Part shown: positions 17,977 through 27,903 of the stretch, piece by piece
Numbering within the stretch: the first letter of the stretch is position 1
Layout of the letters: each line of letters opens with the position of its first letter
Assembly: GCA_041906465.1 (NCBI GenBank)
Contig: JAYRJE010000001.1
Span: forward strand, 186,001 to 250,000
Length of the DNA: 64,000 nucleotides
Direction of reading: 5' to 3'
From: Didemnitutus sp041906465
Lineage (GTDB): Bacteria; Verrucomicrobiota; Verrucomicrobiia; Opitutales; Opitutaceae
Made by a program: the position numbers and the translations under genes
Notes under the pieces: model-generated
What the model was told of the DNA's origin: nothing
The model's database searches: none
The model's input: the letters and a program-made list of their open reading frames with translations, nothing else

Positions 17977-19164
17977 ATGGAAAAAGATAAACAGCCCGAC
18001 GCTCCGGCGTCGCAGGCTCCTGAACCGAATCCGGCCGCGCAACCCCCGCAACAGCCGGACAACTCAATTCGCGTCGAAGGCATTCTCGACCTCGACAACA
18101 GCCGCAACGGCCAGCTGCTCGACCTGAACCGCTTTGGCAAACGGCGCCCGACCGATCCGTTTGTCCCGCGCGAGCTCATCCGCCGGTTCAAGCTCGGCCA
18201 AGGATCGATGATCACCGCGCAGGCGACACCTGACCCGCGCTTCCCCAACCCGAAGGTCCGCTTCATCGAGAAAGTCGACGGCATGGACCTCGACGCGCGC
18301 CGCCGCGTCATCGAGTTCGCCAATCTCCTCACGATCACGCCGAACGAGCACCTGAAGCTCGAGCTTAAGGACGGCCGCATGACCACGCGCGTCGTCGACC
18401 TCTTCTGTCCCATCGGCAAGGGCACCCGCGGCCTCATCGTCGCTCCGCCGCGCACCGGCAAGACTACGATGCTCCGCGACATGGCTCTGGGCGTCTTGGA
18501 AAACCACCCCGAGTGCCACGTCATGATCCTTCTCGTCGACGAGCGCCCGGAGGAAGTCACCGACTTCAAACGCAGCGTCCCCGCCGAAGTCTGGGCATCG
18601 TCGAACGACGAATCCGTCGAGAACCACATCCGCATCGCCGAACTCTGCATCGAGCGCGCCAAGCGCCTCGTCGAGGCCGGCAAGGACGTCGTGCTCTTCG
18701 TCGACTCCCTCACCCGCCTCTCCCGCGCCTACAACACCCAGCGCAACTCCGGCCGCACCGGCTCGGGCGGCTTGGACGTCCGTGCGCTCGAAAAGCCCCG
18801 CCAACTGTTCGCCTCCGCGCGTAACACCGAAGACGGCGGCTCGCTCACGATCATCGCCTCCATCCTCGTCGAAACCGGCTCGCGCATGGACGACGTGATT
18901 TTCCAGGAGTTCAAGGGCACCGGCAACATGGAGCTCGTCCTCGACCGCAAGGCCGCCGAGATGCGCATCTGGCCGGCCGTGAACGTCCAATCCTCCGGCA
19001 CCCGCAAAGAGGAGCTGCTGCTCGACGCCAAAGACCTCGAAGGCATCCACTTCTTCCGCCGCGCGCTCGTGCAGCAAAAAATCGAAGAGGCCACCGACAC
19101 GATGGTCGCACGCCTCTCGAAAACGAAGACCAACGCGGAATTCCTCAAACTCATCGCCCGCTAA
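17977..19164 (+). CDS. Transcription termination factor Rho, short divergent paralogue
   Basis: A 395-residue Rho-type hexameric RNA helicase. The ATPase core is intact: Walker A APPRTGKT (156-163), the catalytic glutamate segment VDERPEEVTDF, FVDSLTRLSRAYN, and the R-loop end region SGTRKEELLLDAKDL; the C-terminal KTKTNAEFLKLI matches Rho. It lacks the N-terminal helical subdomain, having only a Pro/Gln-rich 30-residue tail, and the primary RNA-binding segment reads NGQLLDLNRFG where classical Rho has the aromatic GFGF. A second, full-length Rho is encoded at 29651-31639, so this copy may have a specialised or weaker RNA preference (inference). Confidence 0.88.
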   Translation: MEKDKQPDAPASQAPEPNPAAQPPQQPDNSIRVEGILDLDNSRNGQLLDLNRFGKRRPTDPFVPRELIRRFKLGQGSMITAQATPDPRFPNPKVRFIEKVDGMDLDARRRVIEFANLLTITPNEHLKLELKDGRMTTRVVDLFCPIGKGTRGLIVAPPRTGKTTMLRDMALGVLENHPECHVMILLVDERPEEVTDFKRSVPAEVWASSNDESVENHIRIAELCIERAKRLVEAGKDVVLFVDSLTRLSRAYNTQRNSGRTGSGGLDVRALEKPRQLFASARNTEDGGSLTIIASILVETGSRMDDVIFQEFKGTGNMELVLDRKAAEMRIWPAVNVQSSGTRKEELLLDAKDLEGIHFFRRALVQQKIEEATDTMVARLSKTKTNAEFLKLIAR

Positions 19165-19243
19165 GGTCCGCTACGTTCACGTCACGTCGCAAATCCGACC
19201 TTGCCGCACCTCTCCTAACCCAACCAATCTGCCCGCTCCCTGA

Positions 19244-21004
19244 ATGAATAGCTTTTCCGAGCAATGTCTCGACATGGCCCGCTCGATGCTCGGCCATAAC
19301 CTCGACTCGATCAACGCTGACGGCACCGTCACTGCCATCGCCGGCGAAAGCCCCCGCTCCGACGAGCCCGGCCACGTCGCCTACGCCCTCGGCGAATATT
19401 ATCGCGCCACTGGCGAGACCACGCTCAAGGGCCACGACCTCATCGACCTCGCCGCCCGCTGCATCACCGCACAGGCGTTCACCGAGCCCTCCGGCGAAAA
19501 CGGCCTCGCCTACGCCGCCCTCGGCCTCCTCTGCTTCGGCCCCTCCAAGGAGCGCAACCCCGTCTGGGAACGCCTCGTCGACGAGACCCGCCAGCGCCTC
19601 GACAAGCAGCTCCTCCACCGCAGCGACTACGACAACTACTGGCAGGCCTTCAACGTCGCCAAGGCCGTCTGCCGCTTCTCGCTCGGTCTCTCCAAGAAGG
19701 ACGAAACCTCGCGCCTCATCGAGCGCATGGTTGAGCGCATCGAGCAGACCAGCTCCACCGGCTTCTTCGACGACGCCGAGCCCGGCATCGGCGGCCACTT
19801 CAATCTCTACGGCGTGATGACGCTCGTGTTCGTGCGCTCCGCTCTGCAGCTGCACGCGAACTCCGCGCTCCGTGAGCGCAAGCTCCCGACGCTCCGCACC
19901 TACGCCGAGAAATACATCAAGCTCATGCCCGACATGGTCCGCGCGGACGGTCTCGGCTGGGCCTACGGCAAAGCCTCCGGCGCCTACGGCCAGATGCACT
20001 GCATCAGCCTGCTCCTCCAAGGTCTGCGCGACGGCTGGATCCCCGACGACCAGAAGCCCAAGTATTTCGATATCCTGCGCCGTCTCTTCTACTATTTCTT
20101 CCAGACGTATCTGGATCAGGAGCACGGTTTCCTCGACGTCCGCGACGAAGAGCGCACCGCCTACTCCTCGCACACCACGCGCATGGCCAACTTCGACGCC
20201 GCGCGCTACCTCTGCCAGTGGTCGCGCCTCGCGAAGATCGTCAACATGACGATGGAGTCCGGCAAAGCCGAGCCCGTGAAGACGACCGGCCGCTTCGTCA
20301 TCTTCGACAAGTCGAACCGCAAAGAGCAGGGCCTCTTCCTCTACCGCGATGCCGAGTCCGGCCTGCACTTCCAGCTGCCGCTCGTCTCCTCCGGCGGTCA
20401 AGCCACGGCCGATAGCCTCGCCTTCCCGCACTCGCCCGGCGTCTTCGATTGGCCGAACAACGTTTACCTGCCGATCATGCAGCCCGAGCTGACCTTCGGC
20501 GAGAACGTCACCCTCCCGTCGTTCTACGGCCAGAAGTGCGTCACCGGCCTCGGCCTGAAGAACTCGTTCTTCTTCCGCTACGAGCAGCCCGAACTGATCA
20601 ACACCAAGGAGGAACTCGTCCGCGGCATCGGCAACGTGAAGGTGCAGTGGAATTTCTCCGGCAACAAAATCTCCGCCGAGTTCGCCTACACGGTGAAAAA
20701 CCAAGTGCAGCTCGACAAGTTCCGCCTCTGCCTCGTCATCGGCACGCCGCACTCGAAATACCGCCTCGATACCTCTCCCGTGCTCGGACCCAACGGCCAC
20801 CGCTGCCAGGTCATCAAGGACGATTTCCACGCCGCCTGGCAGGAAACCGAGGTCGTGACGGCGGACCCGAAGTTCAAGACGAACTACGGCAAGCTCCACT
20901 ACATCCAGAGCTTCGTGCGCGATCACCCGCTGATCATGCGCCCCGGCCAGATCTACCGTCTGCAAGTCAGCTTCGAGCCGGACGTCACGCTCGTCGGCGC
21001 GTAA
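19244..21004 (+). CDS. Conserved unknown protein, helical toroid plus beta-sandwich-like
   Basis: A 586-residue soluble protein with no signal peptide. I do not recognise the family with confidence. Residues 1 to about 340 are helical with regular repeats and many Trp/Tyr/Asp (YWQAFNVAKAVCRF, GIGGHFNLYGVMTL, DGLGWAYGKASGAYGQ), like an alpha/alpha toroid. The rest is beta-rich (GLFLYRDAESGLHFQLPLV, KVQWNFSGNKISAEFAY). This two-part design resembles polysaccharide lyases or glycoside hydrolases that handle uronic polymers, but no catalytic motif is certain and the protein appears cytoplasmic. It follows rho paralogue 1 after 79 bases. Confidence 0.6.
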   Translation: MNSFSEQCLDMARSMLGHNLDSINADGTVTAIAGESPRSDEPGHVAYALGEYYRATGETTLKGHDLIDLAARCITAQAFTEPSGENGLAYAALGLLCFGPSKERNPVWERLVDETRQRLDKQLLHRSDYDNYWQAFNVAKAVCRFSLGLSKKDETSRLIERMVERIEQTSSTGFFDDAEPGIGGHFNLYGVMTLVFVRSALQLHANSALRERKLPTLRTYAEKYIKLMPDMVRADGLGWAYGKASGAYGQMHCISLLLQGLRDGWIPDDQKPKYFDILRRLFYYFFQTYLDQEHGFLDVRDEERTAYSSHTTRMANFDAARYLCQWSRLAKIVNMTMESGKAEPVKTTGRFVIFDKSNRKEQGLFLYRDAESGLHFQLPLVSSGGQATADSLAFPHSPGVFDWPNNVYLPIMQPELTFGENVTLPSFYGQKCVTGLGLKNSFFFRYEQPELINTKEELVRGIGNVKVQWNFSGNKISAEFAYTVKNQVQLDKFRLCLVIGTPHSKYRLDTSPVLGPNGHRCQVIKDDFHAAWQETEVVTADPKFKTNYGKLHYIQSFVRDHPLIMRPGQIYRLQVSFEPDVTLVGA

Positions 21005-21009
21005 GCAAC

Positions 21010-21032
21010 GTAGCGCAGGCGTCCCGCCTGCC
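21010..21032. repeat. GTAGCGCAGGCG hairpin repeat
   Basis: GTAGCGCAGGC, loop GTCCC, GCCTGC. It lies six bases after the stop codon of the preceding gene and just ahead of its terminator. It shares the GTAG flank and stem-loop layout of the other gap repeats but has its own stem word. Confidence 0.55.
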
Positions 21033-21051
21033 CCGAGCTCGAACTCAAAAC

Positions 21052-21081
21052 AAGCCCGCGCACACCGCGGGCTTCTCTTTT
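21052..21081 (+). terminator. Rho-independent terminator
   Basis: Nine-bp perfect stem AAGCCCGCG, loop CACAC, CGCGGGCTT, followed by CTCTTTT. It ends the plus-strand transcript of the 586-residue protein gene. Confidence 0.85.
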
Positions 21082-21182
21082 GCCACCGCGCGAGCGTCCG
21101 CAACGATGACGCAATGCTCGCCGCTCGGGCCATCGGTCGCGCGCCTCCACTAAGATCCATCACGCTCGCACGTAATTCCGTC

Positions 21183-21674
21183 ATGCGCCTTCTTCGCTTC
21201 GCCGCCATCGCCGCCCTTCTCACCGGTGTGCTTCAAGCCTCCGTCACCGCGCCGCCCAAGCCGCCGCCGCCTGGCTGGCCGACCGAGCCCTACGCGACCT
21301 TCGTGGCGCGCCTCAGCGAAGTCGACTTGGTGGTCTTTGAATCGCGCGGGGGCCGAAAAATCTTTGTCACAGATCAGGCATGGCTCGACACGCTCAAGAC
21401 CACGCTCGCGAATGCCCAAGCCAAGCCGGATGCACTCTGCTTTTGCATCAATGAAACGGCTATCAAGCTCTACGCGAAAGATAAACTCGTATGCTCGTTT
21501 GAGCTGACACACGACAACAAGGTGCGCTTCAGCGGTAACGATTTCATTGTGCCGGCAGAAGCGCATCAGGCGCTCGCGAAGCTTTTATCGATCGCGCTCA
21601 AGAGCGAGAGCTACGCGCCCGCCAAGAAGTCGTCCCAGCACGCCGCGCCTGTTCGCGTGGAGCTAAAACCGTAG
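21183..21674 (+). CDS. Secreted hypothetical protein
   Basis: A 163-residue protein with a clear signal peptide (MRLLRFAAIAALLTGVLQAS, cleavage likely near VTA) and a small mixed alpha/beta domain (LVVFESRGGRKIFVTDQAWL, LVCSFELTHDNKVRFSGNDF). No known family or catalytic motif is recognised. Its last residues are basic and the stop codon TAG is the GTAG of an intergenic hairpin repeat, so the C terminus may have been reshaped by repeat insertion. Confidence 0.65.
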   Translation: MRLLRFAAIAALLTGVLQASVTAPPKPPPPGWPTEPYATFVARLSEVDLVVFESRGGRKIFVTDQAWLDTLKTTLANAQAKPDALCFCINETAIKLYAKDKLVCSFELTHDNKVRFSGNDFIVPAEAHQALAKLLSIALKSESYAPAKKSSQHAAPVRVELKP

Positions 21675-21740
21675 GTTGCGCGTTCGCGCGCGACTCTCCC
21701 GATAGCCCGCCCCTCGTAGCAGCCGACGTCGGTCGGCTGT
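21671..21740. repeat. Two GTAG hairpin repeats
   Basis: GTAGGTTGCGCG, loop TTCG-like, CGCGCGAC (21671-21693) contains the stop codon of the upstream gene. GTAG then CAGCCGAC, loop GTCG, GTCGGCTG (21717-21739) is a second perfect stem. The first unit recurs with small changes at 48989-49013. Confidence 0.6.
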
Positions 21741-21793
21741 TTCGTTTTCCACTGCTGCCGTGCTGCGCCAGGCCGACTGACGTTGGCTGCTGC

Positions 21794-22375
21794 TCAGCTT
21801 TGCGGAGCCGGCTCCGGCGCCACCGCGGCTTGCTGCGAGCCATCCGTCACCGCCGGCTTCGCCTCTTCCGCCTTCTTTTTTGGCGAGCCCACGAGCACGT
21901 CGAGCTGCCCCTGAATCTTCTGGAAAAACTCCGCGTTCAGATCGCCGACCGGAATCTCATACATCTGGTGCGTCCGCGCATGCTCGAAGATGTTGCGCGC
22001 CCGGTCCGGTGTCTGACCGCGCGGCTTCAGGATCTTCTTTCGCTCGAGCATGAGCGCCAGGAACTGCAGCAGCGGCGTGTTCGTGCTGTCGGACGGATTC
22101 GTCGGATCGGCCAGCGTCACGAAGAGATTCTCCGCCGTCATCTTGAGCGTGCGATCGGCATTCTCGCCGGCCTTGCGCGGCTTGTAGTGGATGACCCAGC
22201 GGCAAAAAATCTCCGCCGGCGCCTGCATGTTCGCCGCCTCGCTCTCGATCACGTCGCGCCGACCAGTAAGCCCGTCGGCTTCTCGCACCAGGTAGCACAC
22301 GACGCGCTCGCCTTCGGCGAAATCGCGGCCGGACACATAGCATTTCGTGGCGAGAGGTTGCAGATTCAGCTCCAT
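21794..22375 (-). CDS. Conserved hypothetical protein
   Basis: A 193-residue soluble protein. The N-terminal part (KCYVSGRDFAEGERVVCYLV) looks like a short module with paired Cys/Gly turns also found in uncharacterised proteins of the Planctomycetes-Verrucomicrobia group (from memory, not searched). The middle is helical (NTPLLQFLALMLERKKILK), and the C terminus is a disordered Ala/Pro/Lys tail. No enzyme motif. It is divergent from the exoribonuclease gene, with 112 bases between starts. Confidence 0.6.
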   Translation of the reverse strand: MELNLQPLATKCYVSGRDFAEGERVVCYLVREADGLTGRRDVIESEAANMQAPAEIFCRWVIHYKPRKAGENADRTLKMTAENLFVTLADPTNPSDSTNTPLLQFLALMLERKKILKPRGQTPDRARNIFEHARTHQMYEIPVGDLNAEFFQKIQGQLDVLVGSPKKKAEEAKPAVTDGSQQAAVAPEPAPQS

Positions 22376-22487
22376 GCGGGAGCCTCCTGTCTACGTGCGC
22401 CCCGAGTGAAAGCTAGCTCAAATCACCCTCCATCCGCCGCGATTCTTTTGTTGGCCAATCGCCTTCGCATCCGCTGAACTTCCGCGC

Positions 22488-23510
22488 ATGGCCGACATCG
22501 CTTCCCTGCTCAGCGTGCGCGACATCAAGGCGCTCGACAAAAACGGCTCCGACACCTTCGCCTGCGTGCTCCTCGTCCGCCGCGTGACGAGCAAGACCGC
22601 CAAGAACGGCAACCCGTTCCTCACCGTCGAACTCGGCGACAAGACCGGCAGCTTCTCGCTGAACGTCTTCGGCGACAGCCCCGCGTTCGACCTCTTCACC
22701 GGCCTCCGCGAAGGCGGAGTCGTCCGCGTCGAAGCGAAGATCGACTATTACCGCGACGCCCTCTCCCCCAAGCTCCTCTCCGCCGAGCAAATCAGCACCG
22801 AGCAACTCGCCGGCTCCTCCGTCCTCGCCAATCTGGTCGAAACCGCGCCCGAAGACGCCGACGCCCTCTGGACCGAGTTCCAGCAACACATCGCCTCCAT
22901 CCAGCACCCGGAAATCCGCGCGACGGTGCAGGCGGTCTTCGACGACATCGGCGAGCAGTTCCGTATCGCCCCCGCCGCCGTGTCGATGCACCACGCCTAC
23001 CGCCACGGTCTGCTCGAACACACGACGCACATGGCCCGCGCGGCCCGCGCGCTGCTTCCGCTTTATCCCGAAGTCGATCCCGATCTCGCGATCGCCGGCG
23101 TGCTCGTCCACGACACCGGCAAAGTCATCGAATACCAAGGCGACCTCGTCACCTCCAAGAGTCGACGTGGCCTGCTTCAGGGCCACGTCGTCCTCGGCTA
23201 CCAACTCGTGCGCAAAGCGGGGATGAAGTGCAAACTCGCCTCCGATCTCCTCGAGCGTCTCGAACACATCGTGCTCTCGCATCAAGGTGAGCTCGAGTGG
23301 GGCGCCGCTGTGATCGCCGCCACGCCCGAGGCCGTCTTCGTCGCCAAAGTCGACGACCTCGACGCCAAGATGGGCATGGTGCAACGCCTCCTCCGCAACG
23401 CCGGCGAGAATCCGCCCGACGAGTTTTCCGAAAAGCACTTCGGCCTGAACTCGCAGCTGCTGCTGACGAAGGCGCGGACGGCTGTCAGCGAGCCGCCAGC
23501 GACGACGTGA
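22488..23510 (+). CDS. 3'-5' exoribonuclease of the YhaM family
   Basis: A 340-residue protein with an N-terminal OB-fold (residues about 20-110, VLLVRRVTSKTAKNGNPFLT) and a C-terminal HD domain: HHAYRHGLLEHT near residue 168 and VHDTGK with His208-Asp209, plus HIVLSHQGELEWG. This OB plus HD order is the YhaM arrangement, a metal-dependent exonuclease that trims RNA and can act on DNA. Length fits the family. The stop overlaps the start of a small membrane-protein gene (GTGA). Confidence 0.88.
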   Translation: MADIASLLSVRDIKALDKNGSDTFACVLLVRRVTSKTAKNGNPFLTVELGDKTGSFSLNVFGDSPAFDLFTGLREGGVVRVEAKIDYYRDALSPKLLSAEQISTEQLAGSSVLANLVETAPEDADALWTEFQQHIASIQHPEIRATVQAVFDDIGEQFRIAPAAVSMHHAYRHGLLEHTTHMARAARALLPLYPEVDPDLAIAGVLVHDTGKVIEYQGDLVTSKSRRGLLQGHVVLGYQLVRKAGMKCKLASDLLERLEHIVLSHQGELEWGAAVIAATPEAVFVAKVDDLDAKMGMVQRLLRNAGENPPDEFSEKHFGLNSQLLLTKARTAVSEPPATT

Positions 23511-23752
23511 ACAGCAAAGCTCCACTTTCCGAAGACGCACAGGGGAACAACCGCAGCCTGCGCACTCTCGCCGGACTGACGCTTCTTGCAATGGCGGGCA
23601 TCGCGATCATAGCTGCGGTCTTGCTCAGCGTGCCGGACTGGATCGGCATCCTCATCGCCGTGATTTTCCTAATCGCACTGCCTCTAAACTGGAAGGAGTG
23701 CGTCGATGCTCTCGCGCGAACATTTGCCCGCATCAAGTCGCGCCGACGATAG
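23507..23752 (+). CDS. Small two-helix membrane protein
   Basis: An 81-residue protein starting at a GTG that overlaps the exoribonuclease stop codon (GTGA), a sign of translational coupling. It has a polar N terminus, two transmembrane helices (LAGLTLLAMAGIAIIAAVLL and WIGILIAVIFLIALPL) and a basic tail (ARIKSRRR). Function unknown. Confidence 0.6.
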   Translation: MNSKAPLSEDAQGNNRSLRTLAGLTLLAMAGIAIIAAVLLSVPDWIGILIAVIFLIALPLNWKECVDALARTFARIKSRRR

Positions 23753-23753
23753 C

Positions 23754-25094
23754 CTATGTCAGCAACTGCACGATCCGGATGATCGGCAGGAAGAGCGCGA
23801 TTACGATCGTGCCGACCACGAGCGCAAGAAACACGATCAACAGCGGCTCGATCAGCGAACTCAGTCCCGCAACCGCCGTGTCGACCTCGTCGTCATAGAT
23901 GTCGGCCACTTTGTTCAACATGTCGGGCAGTTGCCCGGTGTGCTCGCCGACCTCGATCATGCTGGAAACCATGCCGGGGAAAACCTCCGTCCCTTCGAGC
24001 GGCTTGGCGACGGGATCGCCTTCCTTGACGCGATCGTGGACGACGTCGAGCGCCGCGGCCACGCGCGCATTGCCGGTCGTGTCGCGCGTGATCGTGATCG
24101 CCTGCAAGATCGGCACGCCGCTCGAGAGGAGCGTGCCGAGCGTTCGCGCGAAGCGCGCGACCAGGGATTTCAAGATCAGTTCGCCAAAGAGCGGCGCCCG
24201 CACCACCCAACCGTCGATGAGGCGCGCCCCGCGCGGCGTCTTCTTGAATGCTTTGAACGCCAGCCACCCTCCGACCAGCACGCCAAGCACGATCAGGTAG
24301 TGCGATCGCACTGCCTCGCTTGCCGCGAGCACGGCCTGCGTCAGCGGCGGCAGTGGCGCGCCCTTCAGCAGATCGGCAAAGATCTGTTTGAACTTGGGCA
24401 CCACGAAAACGAGCAAGCCGGCGAGAATCAGCACCGCGACCACCATCACGATCAACGGATAAACCATCGCCGCCTTCACCTTGCCGCGAAGCTGCAGGCT
24501 CTTCTCCTGAAACTTCGCCAGCCGATCGAGCACGACTTCCAACACGCCACCCGCTTCGCCCGCCTTGATCATGTTCACGTAGAGCCGGTCGAAGATGCGC
24601 GGATGCCGCGTCATCGCCTCCGACAACGTGCCGCCGGAGCGGATGTCTTCCGCGAGCGTCTCGACGACTCTTTTGAAAGCGCGGTTCTTCTCCTGACGCC
24701 CGAGCACTTCGAGCCCGCGCAGGAGCGGCATACCGGCTTTCAACAAGGTGCCGAGCTGGCGCGTGAAGATGGCCAGCTCCTTCGCCGTCACGGGCTGCAC
24801 GAATGGCAGCTTGATTTCCATGTCGAGCGCGCGCGTGGTTTTTTTTCCAGAAAGCAGAGCGGACCGGCCTGGTCCGCCGTCTGGCGTCGGACGCGCATCG
24901 CGGCGCACCGAGCCGGTGCCCCCTGCCTCGATCGTTTTCGTGCCCCCGGGTGACACGCCAGCCGCGTTCACCGCGATCGGGAAAAGCCCTTTCGCCTTCA
25001 GCGCCGTCGTAGCGCTTTCAAGCGTGGCCGCGTCAAGCTGACCGGATTTTTCGTCCCCGCGAGCATCGAGCGCTGTGTAGGCAAACCGCGGCAT
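23754..25094 (-). CDS. pilC: Type IV pilus / type II secretion inner-membrane platform protein (PilC/GspF)
   Basis: A 446-residue protein with the two repeated GspF domains: KELAIFTRQLGTLLKAGMPL near residue 107 and ARFARTLGTLLSSGVPILQA near 315, each followed by helical bundles and membrane segments (YPLIVMVVAVLILAGLLVFV, and a final LLIVFLALVVGTIVIALFLP). It forms the membrane platform on which the PilB and PilT motors act. A Gly/Thr-rich linker (about residues 45-85) after the N-terminal domain is longer than usual. Ends the pil gene run, two bases after pilB-like 1. Confidence 0.93.
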   Translation of the reverse strand: MPRFAYTALDARGDEKSGQLDAATLESATTALKAKGLFPIAVNAAGVSPGGTKTIEAGGTGSVRRDARPTPDGGPGRSALLSGKKTTRALDMEIKLPFVQPVTAKELAIFTRQLGTLLKAGMPLLRGLEVLGRQEKNRAFKRVVETLAEDIRSGGTLSEAMTRHPRIFDRLYVNMIKAGEAGGVLEVVLDRLAKFQEKSLQLRGKVKAAMVYPLIVMVVAVLILAGLLVFVVPKFKQIFADLLKGAPLPPLTQAVLAASEAVRSHYLIVLGVLVGGWLAFKAFKKTPRGARLIDGWVVRAPLFGELILKSLVARFARTLGTLLSSGVPILQAITITRDTTGNARVAAALDVVHDRVKEGDPVAKPLEGTEVFPGMVSSMIEVGEHTGQLPDMLNKVADIYDDEVDTAVAGLSSLIEPLLIVFLALVVGTIVIALFLPIIRIVQLLT

Positions 25095-25096
25095 GG

Positions 25097-26791
<1,695 letters not shown>

Positions 26792-26805
26792 CGCGCCCAA
26801 ACCGT

Positions 26806-27888
26806 TCAGACCGCGCGCAACTTCACGCCCATGCTGATCAGCTTGCTCTTCATCGCCTCGGGGTCCTGCGCTTTTTCCACTGCCTCGTCCGGCTCGATGA
26901 GCTCGCGGTTCACCAAGCTGAGCAGGTGCGTGTCGAGCGTGATCATGCCGAGCGCTGCGCCCGTCTGGATGTCCGAGGTGATGCGGAAGGTCTTGTTGTC
27001 ACGAATGAGCGAGGCGATCGACGAGGTGTTCACCATGATCTCGTAGGCCGCGATGCGGCCGCCGCCGTTCTTTTTGCAGAGCGACTGGGAAATGACGCCG
27101 ATGATCGAGGTCGAGAGCTGCGTGCGGATCATCTCCTTCATGTTTGCGGGAAACGCGTCGACGATGCGGTCGACCGTTTTCGCGGCACTGTTGGTGTGCA
27201 GCGTGCCGAAAACCAAGTGGCCCGTCTCGGCCGCGGAGATCGCGGCTTCGATCGTTTCGAGGTCGCGCAATTCGCCGACGAGAATCACATCCGGGTCCTG
27301 ACGCAGCGCGCGGCGGATCGCCTCGGAGAAACTCGGGACGTCCTGGCCGATCTCGCGTTGCGTGACGACGCAACGCTTGTGCGGATGGTAATACTCGATC
27401 GGATCCTCGATGGTGATGATGTGACCGTCGCGGTTCTCGTTGATGTAATTCACCATCGAGGCGAGCGTCGTGGACTTGCCGGAGCCAGTCGGGCCGGTGA
27501 CGAGAAACAGACCGCGCGGGCGGTAGAGCAGCTCCTTGATCTTGTCCGGGAGGCCGATCTGACGCAGGTCGAAGAGCTGATTCGGAATCTGGCGGAGCAC
27601 CATGCCGTAGTTGCCCTTGGCCTTGAGCACGGAGACGCGAAAGCGCGCCTTGTCGAGATACGCGAAGCCGAAGTCGGTGCCGCCATTCAGCTTCACGTTC
27701 TGCACGTGGTTGTCCGGCGTGATCGAGAGCATCAGCGACTCGGTCATCGCTGGCGTGAGTGCGGGACCGTCGATGGGCGTCATGCTGCCGCGCATGCGGA
27801 GCGTAGGCGGCGTGCCAACTTGAAGGTGGAGGTCGGAGCACTTCTGCTCCACGACGAGCTCCAGCAGGTCGTTCATTTCATAGCTCAT
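26806..27888 (-). CDS. pilT: Twitching motility retraction ATPase PilT
   Basis: A 360-residue ATPase of the PilT type, which drives pilus depolymerisation. Features: SDLHLQVGTPPTLRMRG near residues 18-33, Walker A GPTGSGKST (132-140), ITIEDPIEYYH, Walker B ILVGELRDLET, the His box FGTLHTNSAAKTVDRIVDAF, and the PilT-type AIRRALRQDPDVI. It lacks the GspE N domain and zinc cysteines, as expected. Located between the two pilB-like genes. Confidence 0.93.
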   Translation of the reverse strand: MSYEMNDLLELVVEQKCSDLHLQVGTPPTLRMRGSMTPIDGPALTPAMTESLMLSITPDNHVQNVKLNGGTDFGFAYLDKARFRVSVLKAKGNYGMVLRQIPNQLFDLRQIGLPDKIKELLYRPRGLFLVTGPTGSGKSTTLASMVNYINENRDGHIITIEDPIEYYHPHKRCVVTQREIGQDVPSFSEAIRRALRQDPDVILVGELRDLETIEAAISAAETGHLVFGTLHTNSAAKTVDRIVDAFPANMKEMIRTQLSTSIIGVISQSLCKKNGGGRIAAYEIMVNTSSIASLIRDNKTFRITSDIQTGAALGMITLDTHLLSLVNRELIEPDEAVEKAQDPEAMKSKLISMGVKLRAV

Positions 27889-27903
27889 GGCGTGAAGGGG
27901 CGT

